DNA from: Methylomonas sp. 11b
GTDB taxonomy: Bacteria > Pseudomonadota > Gammaproteobacteria > Methylococcales > Methylomonadaceae
Length of the DNA stretch: 64,000 nt
Assembly (NCBI RefSeq): GCF_000515215.1
Contig: NZ_KI911557.1
Span: 248,001 to 312,000 of the forward strand
Reading direction: 5' to 3'
Shown piece after piece: positions 36,529 through 46,250 of this stretch (its first letter is position 1; the number at the start of each line of letters is the position of its first letter). A model generated the notes under the pieces. That model made no database searches, was not told the origin of the DNA, and worked only from the letters and a program-made list of their open reading frames with translations. A program made the translations under genes and the position numbers.

Positions 36529-39174
36529 TTAGCTTTTCAGGCTCAAATATCGCAACATGGTGGTGCGTATTTGGGCTTTTTTGTCCTCGTCTGTGATAGG
36601 CATTGACTGCTGGTCGCTGATGTAGAACATGTCTTCCGCGCGACTGCCTATCGTGGTGATTTTTGCATCGTGCAATTGGATGTCCAACTCCGTAAACGCC
36701 TTGCCTATGGTAGACAGCAAACCGGCGCGATCCGTGGTAACTAATTCGATCACGGTGTGTTTGTGCGATGGATCTTCCAGAAAGGTGATACTGGTTTCAA
36801 TCGGAAAGTGCCGGGCCTGACGGGATTGCTTGTGGATATTCTTTGAGGCTTTAACCTTTTTGGCAATCAAACCTTGGCGTAGCGAGGTGCAGATGTGCAC
36901 CTCGCGATACAAGTCGTTAATGGCTTCGCCGGATTGTTCCAGCACCTGAAAACTGTTCAAGACGTACTGATCGGCAGTGGTAATGATTCTGGCATCCAGA
37001 ATCGTTAAGCCCAGGTGGTCCAGGGTGGCGGTCGAAATTGAAAAAATTTGCGCTTCGTTACGGGTGTAAACGAAAATCTCCGCGCTGCCGCGCTGGGTTT
37101 GCGGCCGCAATAGCACCAGCGGCAGTTCGCTTTCCTGGCAGGCCGCGATCGCAATTGTGTGCCAGGCTATTTCGTCCGCAGAATAGCGCAGAAAATAGTC
37201 GTCACTGAGATGCTGCCAAGACTGTGTAATATTGGTTTTGGATATGCCCAGTTTCAAAAGCTCGTCGCGCGCTTCTTTTTTGTTTTCCTGTACCCGTTCA
37301 GATCGGACCATCGGATTTTGTAGTCCGCGATGCAAGGCTTGGTGGGTGGAAATATACAAATCTTTCAGCAATACATCTTTCCAGGCATTCCACAGGCTAG
37401 GATTTGTGGCGCGAATGTCTGCCACTGTTAGCAGATATAAATAATTTAGCCGCTCTATACTGCCGACTTCCTGGGCGAAGGTGTGGATGACGTCCGGGTC
37501 GCTGATGTCCTTGCGTTGTGCAGTCATCGACATCAGCAAATGCTGACGAACCAGCCAAGTGATCAACTTGGTGTCGTGGCTTGATAATTCGTGCTGCTGG
37601 CAAAAATTGTTGGCGATGGTTTCGCCTAGCGTGGAATGATCCCCGCCCCTGCCTTTAGCTATGTCGTGAAACATGGCGGCAATGTACAAAATGTCAGGCT
37701 TTGAAATCAGTAAAAAAATATTATTGCAAAACGGCAACTCCTTATTGTGTTTGGCCAGCGAGAAGCGCCGCAAATTACGAATAACAAACAGAGTGTGCTC
37801 GTCTACGGTATAGATGTGGAATAGGTCGTACTGCATGCGCGCCACGATATTGGCGAAATCCGGCAAATAGGCGGCGAGTACGCCGTAGCGGTTCATTCGC
37901 TTGAGTTGGCTGGTAATGCCTCGAGGCTGTCTGAGAATATCCATGAACAGGCGGTTGGCCTGTTTATTGGCGCGGAAGTCGGCATTGATCAGGTGCAGAT
38001 TTTTGCGAATCAAACGGATGGTGCTGGCACGAATTCCCTTCAAAGAGGGCGATTGTTGCAAGATTAAAAAAATTTCCAGCAAAGCCAGCGGTTGTTTTTG
38101 AAATACGTCTTTGTGGCTGACTTCCAGATAGCCATCAATCGAGGAAAAATTGGCGGTGATAGGGATTGGGGCCAGGCTTTCCTTATTGCTGATCAGTCTC
38201 TCGTTCAGCAGTTGTAACAGCATTTCGTTCAGACGCTCGATATCCACGACAGTTTTGAAGTAAAACTGCATGAATTGCTCGACATCCGGTTGCTCGTTCT
38301 TATCGATGTAGCCGAACTGGCTGGCTAACTCGCGTTGGTAGTCGAACACCAAGCGGTCTTCGCAGCGGTTGGTCAGATTGTGTAGTGCAAAGCGCAGGCG
38401 CCAGAGGATGTCGCGAGCGGTAATGAGGTTGTCGTATTCCGATTTCGGTAAAAAACCGTACTTGATTAACTCTCGGAGAGACGATGCGTTGTAATGGCGT
38501 TTGAATACCCAGCTGATTACCTGCAAGTCGCGGAGTCCGCCCGGACCTTCCTTGATGTTCGGTTCCAGGTTGTAAGCGGTGTCGTGGAACTTGCTGTAAC
38601 GCTTTTGTTGTTCAGCCATTTTGGCTGGAAAAAATTGTTCCGATGGCCAGAGTGTTTCGGAATTTACCTGGTGTTTTAAATCGCTAAATAGTTCGGAGTT
38701 GCCGGTAATCAGGCGCATTTCCAGCAGGTTGGTAAATACGGTTTGGTCGTCCTCGGCAACAGCCAGGCACTCTGTTACGCTACGCGTACTAAGTCCTGGT
38801 TTTAAGCCAATATCCCATAGGAAGTTACAAAAACCGGATACTTGCTGTTGATAGTCTATCGGGTTGGCTGCGCCGAGCAACACCAAAATATCGATATCCG
38901 AGTAAGGAAACAATTCGCCTCTGCCGTACCCGCCGGTCGCGATCAGGCTGTGGCAGCTGGCGGCTGCGTCGAGGAAATGCAGCCAACAGGCGGTCAATAG
39001 ATTGTCGATGAACCGAGCTTTCTCGGTCAGCAGGCCGACCGTCGCCTGGTCCGGGTTAAAGCGCATTTTTAACTGCGCATTTTCCTCGTTAATCGCATTT
39101 TTGAATTTGGCGACCGGATTGTCGCCCGCGAAACAGTTGAGAAAATCATTCTCGGTGAACAGCGCTTGGCTCAC
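36529..39174 (-). CDS. glnD: [Protein-PII] uridylyltransferase / uridylyl-removing enzyme
   Basis: An 881-residue GlnD when started at the GTG at 39174. It senses glutamine and adds or removes UMP on PII. The nucleotidyltransferase motif is GGYGRGELFPYSDIDILVL; the HD domain has MFHDIAKGRGGDHS; and two ACT domains close the protein (about 700-780 and 815-880; ELVTTDRAGLLSTIGKAF). I chose GTG because it overlaps the map stop codon as GTGA and has GGAAGAG just upstream. The in-frame ATG at 39240 would lie 70 bases inside map and adds residues unlike the family. The link to glutamate synthase next door but one is functional: both serve nitrogen assimilation. Confidence 0.93.
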   Translation of the reverse strand: MSQALFTENDFLNCFAGDNPVAKFKNAINEENAQLKMRFNPDQATVGLLTEKARFIDNLLTACWLHFLDAAASCHSLIATGGYGRGELFPYSDIDILVLLGAANPIDYQQQVSGFCNFLWDIGLKPGLSTRSVTECLAVAEDDQTVFTNLLEMRLITGNSELFSDLKHQVNSETLWPSEQFFPAKMAEQQKRYSKFHDTAYNLEPNIKEGPGGLRDLQVISWVFKRHYNASSLRELIKYGFLPKSEYDNLITARDILWRLRFALHNLTNRCEDRLVFDYQRELASQFGYIDKNEQPDVEQFMQFYFKTVVDIERLNEMLLQLLNERLISNKESLAPIPITANFSSIDGYLEVSHKDVFQKQPLALLEIFLILQQSPSLKGIRASTIRLIRKNLHLINADFRANKQANRLFMDILRQPRGITSQLKRMNRYGVLAAYLPDFANIVARMQYDLFHIYTVDEHTLFVIRNLRRFSLAKHNKELPFCNNIFLLISKPDILYIAAMFHDIAKGRGGDHSTLGETIANNFCQQHELSSHDTKLITWLVRQHLLMSMTAQRKDISDPDVIHTFAQEVGSIERLNYLYLLTVADIRATNPSLWNAWKDVLLKDLYISTHQALHRGLQNPMVRSERVQENKKEARDELLKLGISKTNITQSWQHLSDDYFLRYSADEIAWHTIAIAACQESELPLVLLRPQTQRGSAEIFVYTRNEAQIFSISTATLDHLGLTILDARIITTADQYVLNSFQVLEQSGEAINDLYREVHICTSLRQGLIAKKVKASKNIHKQSRQARHFPIETSITFLEDPSHKHTVIELVTTDRAGLLSTIGKAFTELDIQLHDAKITTIGSRAEDMFYISDQQSMPITDEDKKAQIRTTMLRYLSLKS

Positions 39175-39935
39175 AGCTCTTCCTGTCTCAGCGTCAAAAT
39201 CTCGTAGCCGGTATCGGTCACCAAAATCGTGTGTTCCCATTGTGCGGACAAACTACGGTCTTTGGTCACTGCAGTCCAGCCGTCGGCGAGGATTTTCATA
39301 TGGCGTTTGCCTTGATTGAGCATGGGCTCTATCGTAAAAATCATGCCTGGTTCGATTATCTCGCCTTCACCGCGTTTGCCGAAATGCATCACGTGTGGAT
39401 CTTCGTGAAACTTTTTGCCTATGCCGTGACCACAGAACTCTCTGACGATGGAATAGCGATTGTTTTCGGCGTGCTTTTGAATGGCGTGGCCTATGTCGCC
39501 GAGGCGGGCGCCGGGCTTGACTTCCGCTATCCCCAAAAACAGGCATTCGCGGGTGATATCTACCAAGCGTTTGGCGTGTGGGCTGACATCGCCGATGCAA
39601 AACATTTTGCTCGTGTCGCCGTGGTAACCGTCTTTAATCACCGTGATATCGATGTTGACGATGTCGCCGTTCTTCAGTTTTTTCTCGCTGGGAATGCCGT
39701 GGCAAATTTGTTGATTGATGGATGTGCAAATCGATTTAGGGAAGCCGCGATAATTTAAAGGCGCGGGAATAGCGTGTTGCACATCGACGATGTAATTGTG
39801 GCAAATTTGGTCAAGCTCTTCGGTGGATATCCCGGCAACGACGTAGGGGGCGATCATTTCAAGTACTTCTGCGGCCAGTTTTCCGGCAACGCGCATCTTG
39901 TCGATTTCTTCAGCGGTTTTTATGGTAATAGTCAT
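39171..39935 (-). CDS. map: Type I methionine aminopeptidase
   Basis: A 254-residue enzyme that removes the initiator methionine. Metal-binding residues appear in order: NIDITVIKDGYHGDTSKMF (two Asp), GHGIGKKFHEDP (His), MIFTIEPM (Glu) and QWEHTILVTD (Glu). The start at 39935 gives MTITIKTAEEIDKMR, as in E. coli; the longer frame would add 19 residues without support. Map is divergent from rpsB, the usual gammaproteobacterial arrangement, and overlaps glnD by 4 bases. Confidence 0.97.
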   Translation of the reverse strand: MTITIKTAEEIDKMRVAGKLAAEVLEMIAPYVVAGISTEELDQICHNYIVDVQHAIPAPLNYRGFPKSICTSINQQICHGIPSEKKLKNGDIVNIDITVIKDGYHGDTSKMFCIGDVSPHAKRLVDITRECLFLGIAEVKPGARLGDIGHAIQKHAENNRYSIVREFCGHGIGKKFHEDPHVMHFGKRGEGEIIEPGMIFTIEPMLNQGKRHMKILADGWTAVTKDRSLSAQWEHTILVTDTGYEILTLRQEEL

Positions 39936-40089
39936 CGGCAGGTGGCTAATTATTGGGATAAAAGCGAGTGCGGGCCCGTTTTTGCTATCCAATCAAGATG
40001 CTTTCGCAGGCAAACGCCGACAGGAGTCTATCAGAGTTGAAGTTGTTGTGAAATTCTAATCATGGTATAAAGGCAAGTTCACTATGTAA

Positions 40090-40216
40090 CCAATACTCAC
40101 ACTTGTCGACACGGTCGGTGGGGTGCTGAAAGTCTATTGCAGATTTTCGGTCACTGATCGGGGCGGGTGGAGGCGTAACCCAACGCCGAATTATTCGGCA
40201 ATTTTAGGAGAACTAA
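40090..40216 (+). promoter_or_regulatory. Candidate S2 autoregulatory leader (t44/tff-like) before rpsB
   Basis: The map-rpsB gap in gammaproteobacteria holds the t44/tff leader, through which ribosomal protein S2 is thought to control rpsB-tsf. Here the sequence contains GGGTGGAGGCGTAACCC directly followed by AACGCCG, giving a paired GGCGTAACCCAACGCC element, then GGAGAACTAA before the ATG. The identification rests on position and on this local likeness; a covariance search was not possible. Confidence 0.45.
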
Positions 40217-40960
40217 ATGGCAGCAGTGTCAATGCGTCAAATGCTGGAAGCGGGTGTTCACTTTGGACATCAAACCCGTTACTGGAACCCGAAAATGGCT
40301 TCCTACTTGTTTGGAGCCCGTAACAAAATTCATATCATCGATTTGGAACAAACGCTTCCTTTGTTTAACGATGCGATGAACTATCTTGGTCAAATGACCG
40401 CCAACAAAGGTACCATTCTGTTTGTTGGTACCAAAAAAGCGGCGCGTAAAGTCGTGGCGGAAGAAGCAAAACGTTGTGGCATGCCCTACGTCAACCATCG
40501 TTGGTTGGGCGGCATGTTGACCAACTTCAAAACCATCAAAAAATCCATCAACCGTTTGAAAGAACTGGAAGCGATGAAAGCCGATGGCACCTTGTACCAA
40601 CGTTTCAGCAAAAAAGAAGCTTTGGGCATGGAGCGCGAATTGGAAAAGCTTGAGCGCAGCCTGGGCGGTATCAAAGATATGCGCGGCACACCCGACGCTA
40701 TTTTCGTTCTGGACGTAGGTTATGAAAAAAATGCCATTATGGAAGCCAAAAAATTAGGCATCCCGGTGGTTGGCGTGGTTGACTCCAATAACTCGCCCGA
40801 AAAAATTGATTATGTCATCCCAGGTAATGACGATTCTATCCGCGCAGTGACTTTGTATTGCCAAAGCGCTTCAGCCTCCGTGTTGGAAGCGAAAGCCTTG
40901 CGTATGGATGCTTCAGCCAAAGCCGACGATTTTGTAGAAGAAGTCGTAACGGAAGCGTAA
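40217..40960 (+). CDS. rpsB: 30S ribosomal protein S2
   Basis: A 247-residue S2. The sequence begins [20 protein letters not shown] and contains [20 protein letters not shown] and the PDAIFVLD region, the S2 signatures. S2 joins the 30S head late in assembly. The ribosome-binding site is TTAGGAGAA, 7 bases before the ATG. It is the first gene of the rpsB-tsf-pyrH-frr-uppS-cdsA-dxr-rseP run; a terminator-like hairpin follows before tsf. Confidence 0.99.
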   Translation: MAAVSMRQMLEAGVHFGHQTRYWNPKMASYLFGARNKIHIIDLEQTLPLFNDAMNYLGQMTANKGTILFVGTKKAARKVVAEEAKRCGMPYVNHRWLGGMLTNFKTIKKSINRLKELEAMKADGTLYQRFSKKEALGMERELEKLERSLGGIKDMRGTPDAIFVLDVGYEKNAIMEAKKLGIPVVGVVDSNNSPEKIDYVIPGNDDSIRAVTLYCQSASASVLEAKALRMDASAKADDFVEEVVTEA

Positions 40961-41030
40961 GTTTTAAACGCGCTCGGCCAAAGCGGTTGAGCGCCGCTGA
41001 ATCTGGTATTCAGAACAGACTGTCTTTTAA

Positions 41031-41057
41031 ACGCCTCCTTTGTGAGGCGTTTTTTTA
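41031..41057 (+). terminator. Terminator/attenuator between rpsB and tsf
   Basis: ACGCCTC at 41031-41037 pairs with GAGGCGT at 41044-41050, followed by a run of six or seven T. This is a classical intrinsic terminator form. In E. coli a similar site lets only part of the transcripts read on into tsf. Confidence 0.9.
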
Positions 41058-41079
41058 GTTAATAAAATTTGAGGAAAAA

Positions 41080-41961
41080 ATGATGAGTATTAGTGCGGCG
41101 ATGGTCAAGGAATTGCGTGAGCGTACCGGCTCAGGCATGATGGAGTGCAAGAAAGCCCTGGTTGAAGCCAATGGCGATATGGAACTGGCCATTGAAAACA
41201 TGCGTAAAGCCGGTCTTGCAAAAGCCGATAAAAAATCCGGCCGTATCGCGGCGGAAGGCATTATTGGTGTTAAAGTTTCTGACGACGCTAAAACCGTTGT
41301 TATGGTAGACGTTAACTGCGAAACCGATTTCGTTGCCAAAGGCGATGATTTTATTGGTTTTGCTAATGATGTCGTCAACAGCTTGTTGAATGCGAATGTC
41401 AATAGCGACGAAGAGTTACAAGCCATGTTACTGAGCACTGGCGTCAGCGTAGACGATACTCGTCGTGCGTTGATTGCTAAAATCGGCGAAAACATTACTG
41501 TGCGCCGTTTCGTTAAATTCACCACCACTGATGGTGGTCAGGCAGCTTACCTGCACGGCAGTAAAATCGGCGTTATCGTCGAATTGACCAAAAACGATCC
41601 AGCTTTGGGTAAAGACGTGGCGATGCATGTTGCTGCTGCCAAGCCTGAATATGTGTCGGATGATCAAGTATCGGCCGATGTCATTGCCAAGGAAAAAGAA
41701 ATTTTTGCTGCGCAAGCACTGGAAAGTGGCAAGCCTGCCGAGATCGTTGAAAAAATGATCGGCGGTCGTATCAATAAATTTCTGGCGGAAGTCACGTTGT
41801 TGGGTCAGCCTTTCATCAAAGACGACAGCGTTACCGTTGGTAAATTGCTGGCATCTAAAGGCAACGCTGTAGTGCGTTTTGCTCGTTTCGAAGTGGGCGA
41901 AGGCATCGAGAAAAAAGAAGAAGATTTTGCCGCCGAAGTTATGGCACAAGTTAGAGGCTAA
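41080..41961 (+). CDS. tsf: Elongation factor Ts
   Basis: A 293-residue EF-Ts, the nucleotide exchange factor for EF-Tu. The N-terminal UBA-like part ([19 protein letters not shown]) is typical, as are [12 protein letters not shown] and the repeated core subdomains. Two ATG codons lie back to back; GAGGAAAA fits either. A second terminator follows its stop. Confidence 0.99.
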   Translation: MMSISAAMVKELRERTGSGMMECKKALVEANGDMELAIENMRKAGLAKADKKSGRIAAEGIIGVKVSDDAKTVVMVDVNCETDFVAKGDDFIGFANDVVNSLLNANVNSDEELQAMLLSTGVSVDDTRRALIAKIGENITVRRFVKFTTTDGGQAAYLHGSKIGVIVELTKNDPALGKDVAMHVAAAKPEYVSDDQVSADVIAKEKEIFAAQALESGKPAEIVEKMIGGRINKFLAEVTLLGQPFIKDDSVTVGKLLASKGNAVVRFARFEVGEGIEKKEEDFAAEVMAQVRG

Positions 41962-41974
41962 ACGCCTCCTAATA

Positions 41975-42000
41975 AAACCCGGTTCGCCGGGTTTATTTAT
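41975..42000 (+). terminator. Intrinsic terminator after tsf
   Basis: AAACCCGG at 41975-41982, loop TTCG, CCGGGTTT at 41987-41994, then ATTTAT. The extra-stable UUCG-type tetraloop and the perfect stem support real termination. pyrH may have its own promoter in the 45 bases that follow, or be read by partial read-through. Confidence 0.85.
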
Positions 42001-42045
42001 ATTAGTTCGTTGCTTTTAACCCATGTTTACGGTGGATATTTGATT

Positions 42046-42765
42046 ATGAGTCAATTGATTTGTCAGAGAATTTTACTTAAATTGAGCGGCGAAGCACTGG
42101 CGAGCGAACGCGGCGGCAGTATCGATCCCGATATAGTGCAACGCTTGGCTCAGGAAGTGAAAGACTTGTGCGATGCAGGTATCCAGGTCGGCTTGGTCAT
42201 CGGTGGCGGCAATATTTTGCGCGGCGGCGAGAAAGCATCTGAAGGCCTGAATCGGGTCACCGGCGATCAAATGGGCATGCTGGCAACGGTCATTAATGCT
42301 TTGGCCATGCAGGATGCGCTGGAGTATCTCGGGCAGCCTGTTAGGGTGATGACTGCCCTGAAAATCAATCAGGTGTGCGAAGACTATATCCGTCGCCGGG
42401 CCGTCAGGCATTTGGAAAAAGGTAGAGTGGCTATTTTCGCTGCCGGCACGGGCAATCCGTTTTTCACTACTGATACCGCCGCCAGTTTACGCGCCATAGA
42501 GATAGATGCCGAGTTGATGATTAAAGCGACGAAAGTTAAAGGCGTTTATTCGGCGGACCCGAATAAAGTCGCGGACGCAGTATTCTATCCTCGTCTGACC
42601 TATGACGAAGCCATCGACCAGCGCTTGAATGTCATGGACACCACGGCCTTGGTCTTGTGCCGGGACAATAATCTGCCTATGCGGGTAATGAATGTATTTG
42701 AGCCGGGAGCGATCATGCGCTTGATGCGCGGTGAAGATATAGGCTCCCTAATCGAGAGGAACTAA
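42046..42765 (+). CDS. pyrH: UMP kinase
   Basis: A 239-residue UMP kinase that makes UDP from UMP and ATP. Motifs: LKLSGEAL (lysine and glycine at the phosphate site), [26 protein letters not shown]. The ATG at 42046 was chosen over a start 12 codons upstream because it gives the normal length and start ([18 protein letters not shown]). The enzyme is normally a hexamer regulated by GTP and UTP. frr begins 4 bases after it. Confidence 0.98.
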   Translation: MSQLICQRILLKLSGEALASERGGSIDPDIVQRLAQEVKDLCDAGIQVGLVIGGGNILRGGEKASEGLNRVTGDQMGMLATVINALAMQDALEYLGQPVRVMTALKINQVCEDYIRRRAVRHLEKGRVAIFAAGTGNPFFTTDTAASLRAIEIDAELMIKATKVKGVYSADPNKVADAVFYPRLTYDEAIDQRLNVMDTTALVLCRDNNLPMRVMNVFEPGAIMRLMRGEDIGSLIERN

Positions 42766-42769
42766 CAAA

Positions 42770-43327
42770 ATGATCAGCGATATTCAACAAGATGCCGCAT
42801 CACGTATGGTGAAAAGCATCGAGTCCTTGCAAAAAGCATTTACCAAAATTAGAACCGGGCGCGCCCATCCCAGTTTGCTGGATCAAATCAGTGTGACTTA
42901 TTACGGCAATGAATCACCTTTATCTCAGGTTGCTAATGTGTCCGTCGAGGACGCGCGTACTTTGAAAGTCGTGCCTTGGGAAAAAAGCATGATCCAGGCT
43001 ATCGAAAAAGCCATTATGTCTTCCGGTTTGGGTTTAAACCCTGCTACACAAGGCACGGTGATTCGCTTGCCTTTGCCGGCACTGACCGAAGAGCGCCGCC
43101 GCGATTTGGTTAAAATCGTCAAAAATGAAGCGGAACAAGGTCGGGTAGCGATTCGAAATATTCGCCGTGACGCCAATGCCGCGATCAAGGACGCGTTGAA
43201 AGAGAAACTAATTTCCGAGGACGACGCACGTCAGGCCGAAGAAAAGATCCAAAAGCTCACCGATCAATACATCAAGGAAGTAGAGAAGCATCTTGAAGAA
43301 AAAGAAGCCGACTTGCTTTCCATGTAA
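42770..43327 (+). CDS. frr: Ribosome recycling factor
   Basis: A 185-residue protein of standard length. It has [15 protein letters not shown] at the head and [23 protein letters not shown] in the three-helix bundle. With EF-G it splits the post-termination ribosome. It lies 4 bases after pyrH and 12 bases before uppS. Confidence 0.99.
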   Translation: MISDIQQDAASRMVKSIESLQKAFTKIRTGRAHPSLLDQISVTYYGNESPLSQVANVSVEDARTLKVVPWEKSMIQAIEKAIMSSGLGLNPATQGTVIRLPLPALTEERRRDLVKIVKNEAEQGRVAIRNIRRDANAAIKDALKEKLISEDDARQAEEKIQKLTDQYIKEVEKHLEEKEADLLSM

Positions 43328-43339
43328 CCGAGAGGCGAG

Positions 43340-44104
43340 ATGACTGCTGCTGATAACGATAAACCGGCGATAAATAACGGCAACCCACGGCATATTGCCA
43401 TCATCATGGATGGCAACGGTCGCTGGGCGCAAAAACGCTTGATGCCCAGGATCATGGGGCATTATGCCGGCGTCAAGGCGGTCAGGAAGATCGTCGAATA
43501 TTGTGCCAAACAGAACATCGAAGTGCTATCTTTGTTCGCTTTTAGCAGCGAAAACTGGCGCAGGCCGCAGGATGAAGTCAGTTTGCTGATGGAACTGTTC
43601 ATGAACACGCTGCAATCCGAGGTTGACAAGCTCGATAAAAATAACATCAGGCTGAAAATCATCGGTGATAAAAGTGCGTTTCCGGAAAAGCTGCGGGAAA
43701 AAATCGCCACTGCCGAAGGGCAAACAGCACAAAACGACGGATTGACATTGTTGATTGCCGCCAACTATGGCGGACGTTGGGACATCACCCAAGCATTGCG
43801 GAAAATCGTTGCCGGGGTAAAATCGGGCGAGATTGACGAACAAGCTATTTCAGAGCAGCTCGTCAATCAGTATCTGGTTACCGCAGAGTTACCCGAGCCT
43901 GATTTGTTTATCCGTTCGGGCGGCGAAGAACGCATCAGTAATTTTCTGCTATGGCAATTGGCGTATACAGAATTTTATTTTACTGATGCGCTTTGGCCCG
44001 ATTTTGATCAGAAAGCGTTGGAAAAGGCTATCGGTAGCTTCAAAGGCCGGCAAAGGCGCTTCGGACACACTGGCGAACAAGTCATCGATAACAGAGTTCT
44101 CTAG
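43340..44104 (+). CDS. uppS: Undecaprenyl diphosphate synthase (cis-prenyltransferase)
   Basis: A 254-residue enzyme that makes the C55 lipid carrier for peptidoglycan and other cell-wall polymers. HIAIIMDGNGRWAQKR carries the catalytic Asp and the diphosphate-binding segment; FAFSSENWRRP, EPDLFIRSGGEERISNFLLW and YTEFYFTDALWPDF complete the family signature. A 14-residue N-terminal extension precedes the conserved start. The gene precedes cdsA by 38 bases. Confidence 0.98.
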   Translation: MTAADNDKPAINNGNPRHIAIIMDGNGRWAQKRLMPRIMGHYAGVKAVRKIVEYCAKQNIEVLSLFAFSSENWRRPQDEVSLLMELFMNTLQSEVDKLDKNNIRLKIIGDKSAFPEKLREKIATAEGQTAQNDGLTLLIAANYGGRWDITQALRKIVAGVKSGEIDEQAISEQLVNQYLVTAELPEPDLFIRSGGEERISNFLLWQLAYTEFYFTDALWPDFDQKALEKAIGSFKGRQRRFGHTGEQVIDNRVL

Positions 44105-44142
44105 GGATTTTTCTATAACCATAATAATTAAAAATCAAACAC

Positions 44143-45066
44143 ATGTTATTAAAACGCATCTTAACCGCGCTAGTACTGGCTGCCGTGTGCATCACGGCAG
44201 TTATGCAATTGCCAGCCCTTTATTTCTCCCTCTTTATCGCAGTCATTACCTTGATAGCCGCCTTTGAATGGATGGCCTTGACCGATGTCAACACAGTCAC
44301 CCGGAAAATAATTTTCGTAGCGTTTCTGATTTTGCCAATGCTGGGCGTTACTTACTGGACAGTGTTGTTGGAACTGCTAAGCGAAGCGATGGAATGGCCG
44401 GAAATCAAGGATTATTCGGATGCATTGGAATGGTTTGTCATCGCTCCTGTGATGTTTTGGGTGTTGATGATGGTTTTGATCCGAAAAGCCGGTTCCCAGT
44501 TGATAAATATCGAATTCAAATCGCGGCTCAAGACGTTCAGCGGTTGGTTGGTATTGCTTTCGGCGTGGATGTTTCTCAGCAAATTAAGGGCTTATTACGG
44601 TCCCGGCATGGTGATCTACTTTTTGCTGTTGATTTGGGCTGCGGATATTTCCGCCTTCTTTTCCGGTAAAACTTGGGGCAAAGACAAGCTGGCTCCGGAA
44701 ATAAGCCCAGGTAAAACGGTCCAAGGCATGTATGGCGCCTTAATATCTGCTGCTGTATGCGGTATAGGTTTTACTATCTATGGTTGGATTACCGCAACTC
44801 AGCCGGAACAGGCTGACTCTGGAGCATTAAGATTTCTGAATGGATTGGTTTGGACCGATATGTTGATTTTGTCGGTCATGACCGTGTTGATTTCGATTTA
44901 TGGTGATTTGTTTTTTAGTCTGATCAAACGTAAAAAAGGTGTTAAAGACAGCGGTAACTTGTTGCCTGGCCACGGCGGCGTATTGGATAGGGTGGATAGT
45001 ATTATCGCGGCCGCACCTTTTTTCTATGCTGGCATTTTATTGATTGGTAGGGTGTTTTACGCATGA
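44143..45066 (+). CDS. cdsA: Phosphatidate cytidylyltransferase
   Basis: A 307-residue integral membrane enzyme that forms CDP-diacylglycerol. There are about eight membrane helices. The signature near the end is [20 protein letters not shown] followed by GVLDRVDS. The last bases overlap dxr by four (ATGA), so translation is likely coupled. The N-terminal [13 protein letters not shown] fits a usual CdsA start. Confidence 0.96.
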   Translation: MLLKRILTALVLAAVCITAVMQLPALYFSLFIAVITLIAAFEWMALTDVNTVTRKIIFVAFLILPMLGVTYWTVLLELLSEAMEWPEIKDYSDALEWFVIAPVMFWVLMMVLIRKAGSQLINIEFKSRLKTFSGWLVLLSAWMFLSKLRAYYGPGMVIYFLLLIWAADISAFFSGKTWGKDKLAPEISPGKTVQGMYGALISAAVCGIGFTIYGWITATQPEQADSGALRFLNGLVWTDMLILSVMTVLISIYGDLFFSLIKRKKGVKDSGNLLPGHGGVLDRVDSIIAAAPFFYAGILLIGRVFYA

Positions 45067-46247
45067 AAGGTATTTGCATACTCGGAGCCACCGGCTCGAT
45101 TGGCGTCAGCACACTCGATGTCGTAGCGCGCCATCCTGATCGATACAAAGTGGTGGCATTAACCGCCAACGGTAATATCGACGCCTTGTTCGAACAATGT
45201 CTGGCACATAGACCGGAATATGCGGTAGTCGCCAATCCGGACAATGCTCAAGCGTTTAAAGATAAAATCGCCGGTTCGCCGGTCGCCGGCATGAAGGTAC
45301 TGGCCGGCGCAGATGCCTTGACGCAAGTCGCCACCCTGGACAATGTCGATGCGGTAATGGCCGCTATCGTTGGCGCAGCAGGTTTGTTGCCAACCTTGGC
45401 GGCCGCGAAAGCCGGCAAAACGGTATTGCTGGCCAACAAGGAAGCCTTAGTCATGTCCGGGCAAATTTTTATGCAAGCGGTCGCCGAAAACGGCGCTACG
45501 CTGCTACCGATAGACAGCGAACACAACGCAATATTTCAATGCATGCCGGCCGGTTACACCACCGGGCATACTGCCAAACAAGCCAGACGCATTTTATTGA
45601 CTGCATCCGGCGGTCCGTTTCGACAAACGCCGATAGCCGATCTGGATACCGTTACGCCCGACCAAGCGGTGGCACATCCAAAATGGGATATGGGCCGGAA
45701 AATTTCCGTAGATTCGGCGACGATGATGAACAAAGGCTTGGAGTTGATCGAAGCCTGTCTGCTGTTCAATATGGACCCCGATGCCATTCAAGTGGTGATT
45801 CATCCGCAGAGCATCATTCATTCCATGGTTGATTATGTCGATGGCTCGGTATTGGCGCAAATGGGCAACCCCGACATGCGTACGCCAATCGCGCACGCGA
45901 TGGCTTGGCCGGAACGGTTCGATTCCGGAGTCGCACCGCTGAATATTTTCGAAGTCAAACACATGGATTTCGAACAGCCCGATTTACAGCGTTTTCCTTG
46001 TCTGAGATTGGCCTACGAAGCTATCAAAGCCGGTGGCATTATGCCGACTGTTTTGAATGCAGCCAATGAAATTGCTGTAGAAGCCTTTTTGAACGAGCAG
46101 GTGCGCTTTACCGATATTGCGCGCATCATAGAGCGGAGCATGGCAAAATTTAAAGCCGATTGCGCCGATACGCTCGAACATGTCCTAGCAGCCGACCAGC
46201 AGGCCAGGGACGTTGCTAATGCAGTGATTGCCGAGCTCAAACACTAG
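45063..46247 (+). CDS. dxr: 1-deoxy-D-xylulose 5-phosphate reductoisomerase
   Basis: A 394-residue enzyme of the MEP isoprenoid pathway; it turns DXP into MEP with [18 protein letters not shown] is the NADPH motif; [22 protein letters not shown] and ASGGPFR form the metal and substrate site; [11 protein letters not shown] and [10 protein letters not shown] follow. It lies between cdsA (4-base overlap) and rseP (3-base gap), the standard order. Confidence 0.99.
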   Translation: MKGICILGATGSIGVSTLDVVARHPDRYKVVALTANGNIDALFEQCLAHRPEYAVVANPDNAQAFKDKIAGSPVAGMKVLAGADALTQVATLDNVDAVMAAIVGAAGLLPTLAAAKAGKTVLLANKEALVMSGQIFMQAVAENGATLLPIDSEHNAIFQCMPAGYTTGHTAKQARRILLTASGGPFRQTPIADLDTVTPDQAVAHPKWDMGRKISVDSATMMNKGLELIEACLLFNMDPDAIQVVIHPQSIIHSMVDYVDGSVLAQMGNPDMRTPIAHAMAWPERFDSGVAPLNIFEVKHMDFEQPDLQRFPCLRLAYEAIKAGGIMPTVLNAANEIAVEAFLNEQVRFTDIARIIERSMAKFKADCADTLEHVLAADQQARDVANAVIAELKH

Positions 46248-46250
46248 TTA

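Noticed and set aside
39175..39240. ATG start for glnD at 39240 inside map
   Set aside because: It lies 70 bases within map on the same strand; the GTG at 39174 overlaps the map stop as GTGA and has GGAAGAG upstream.
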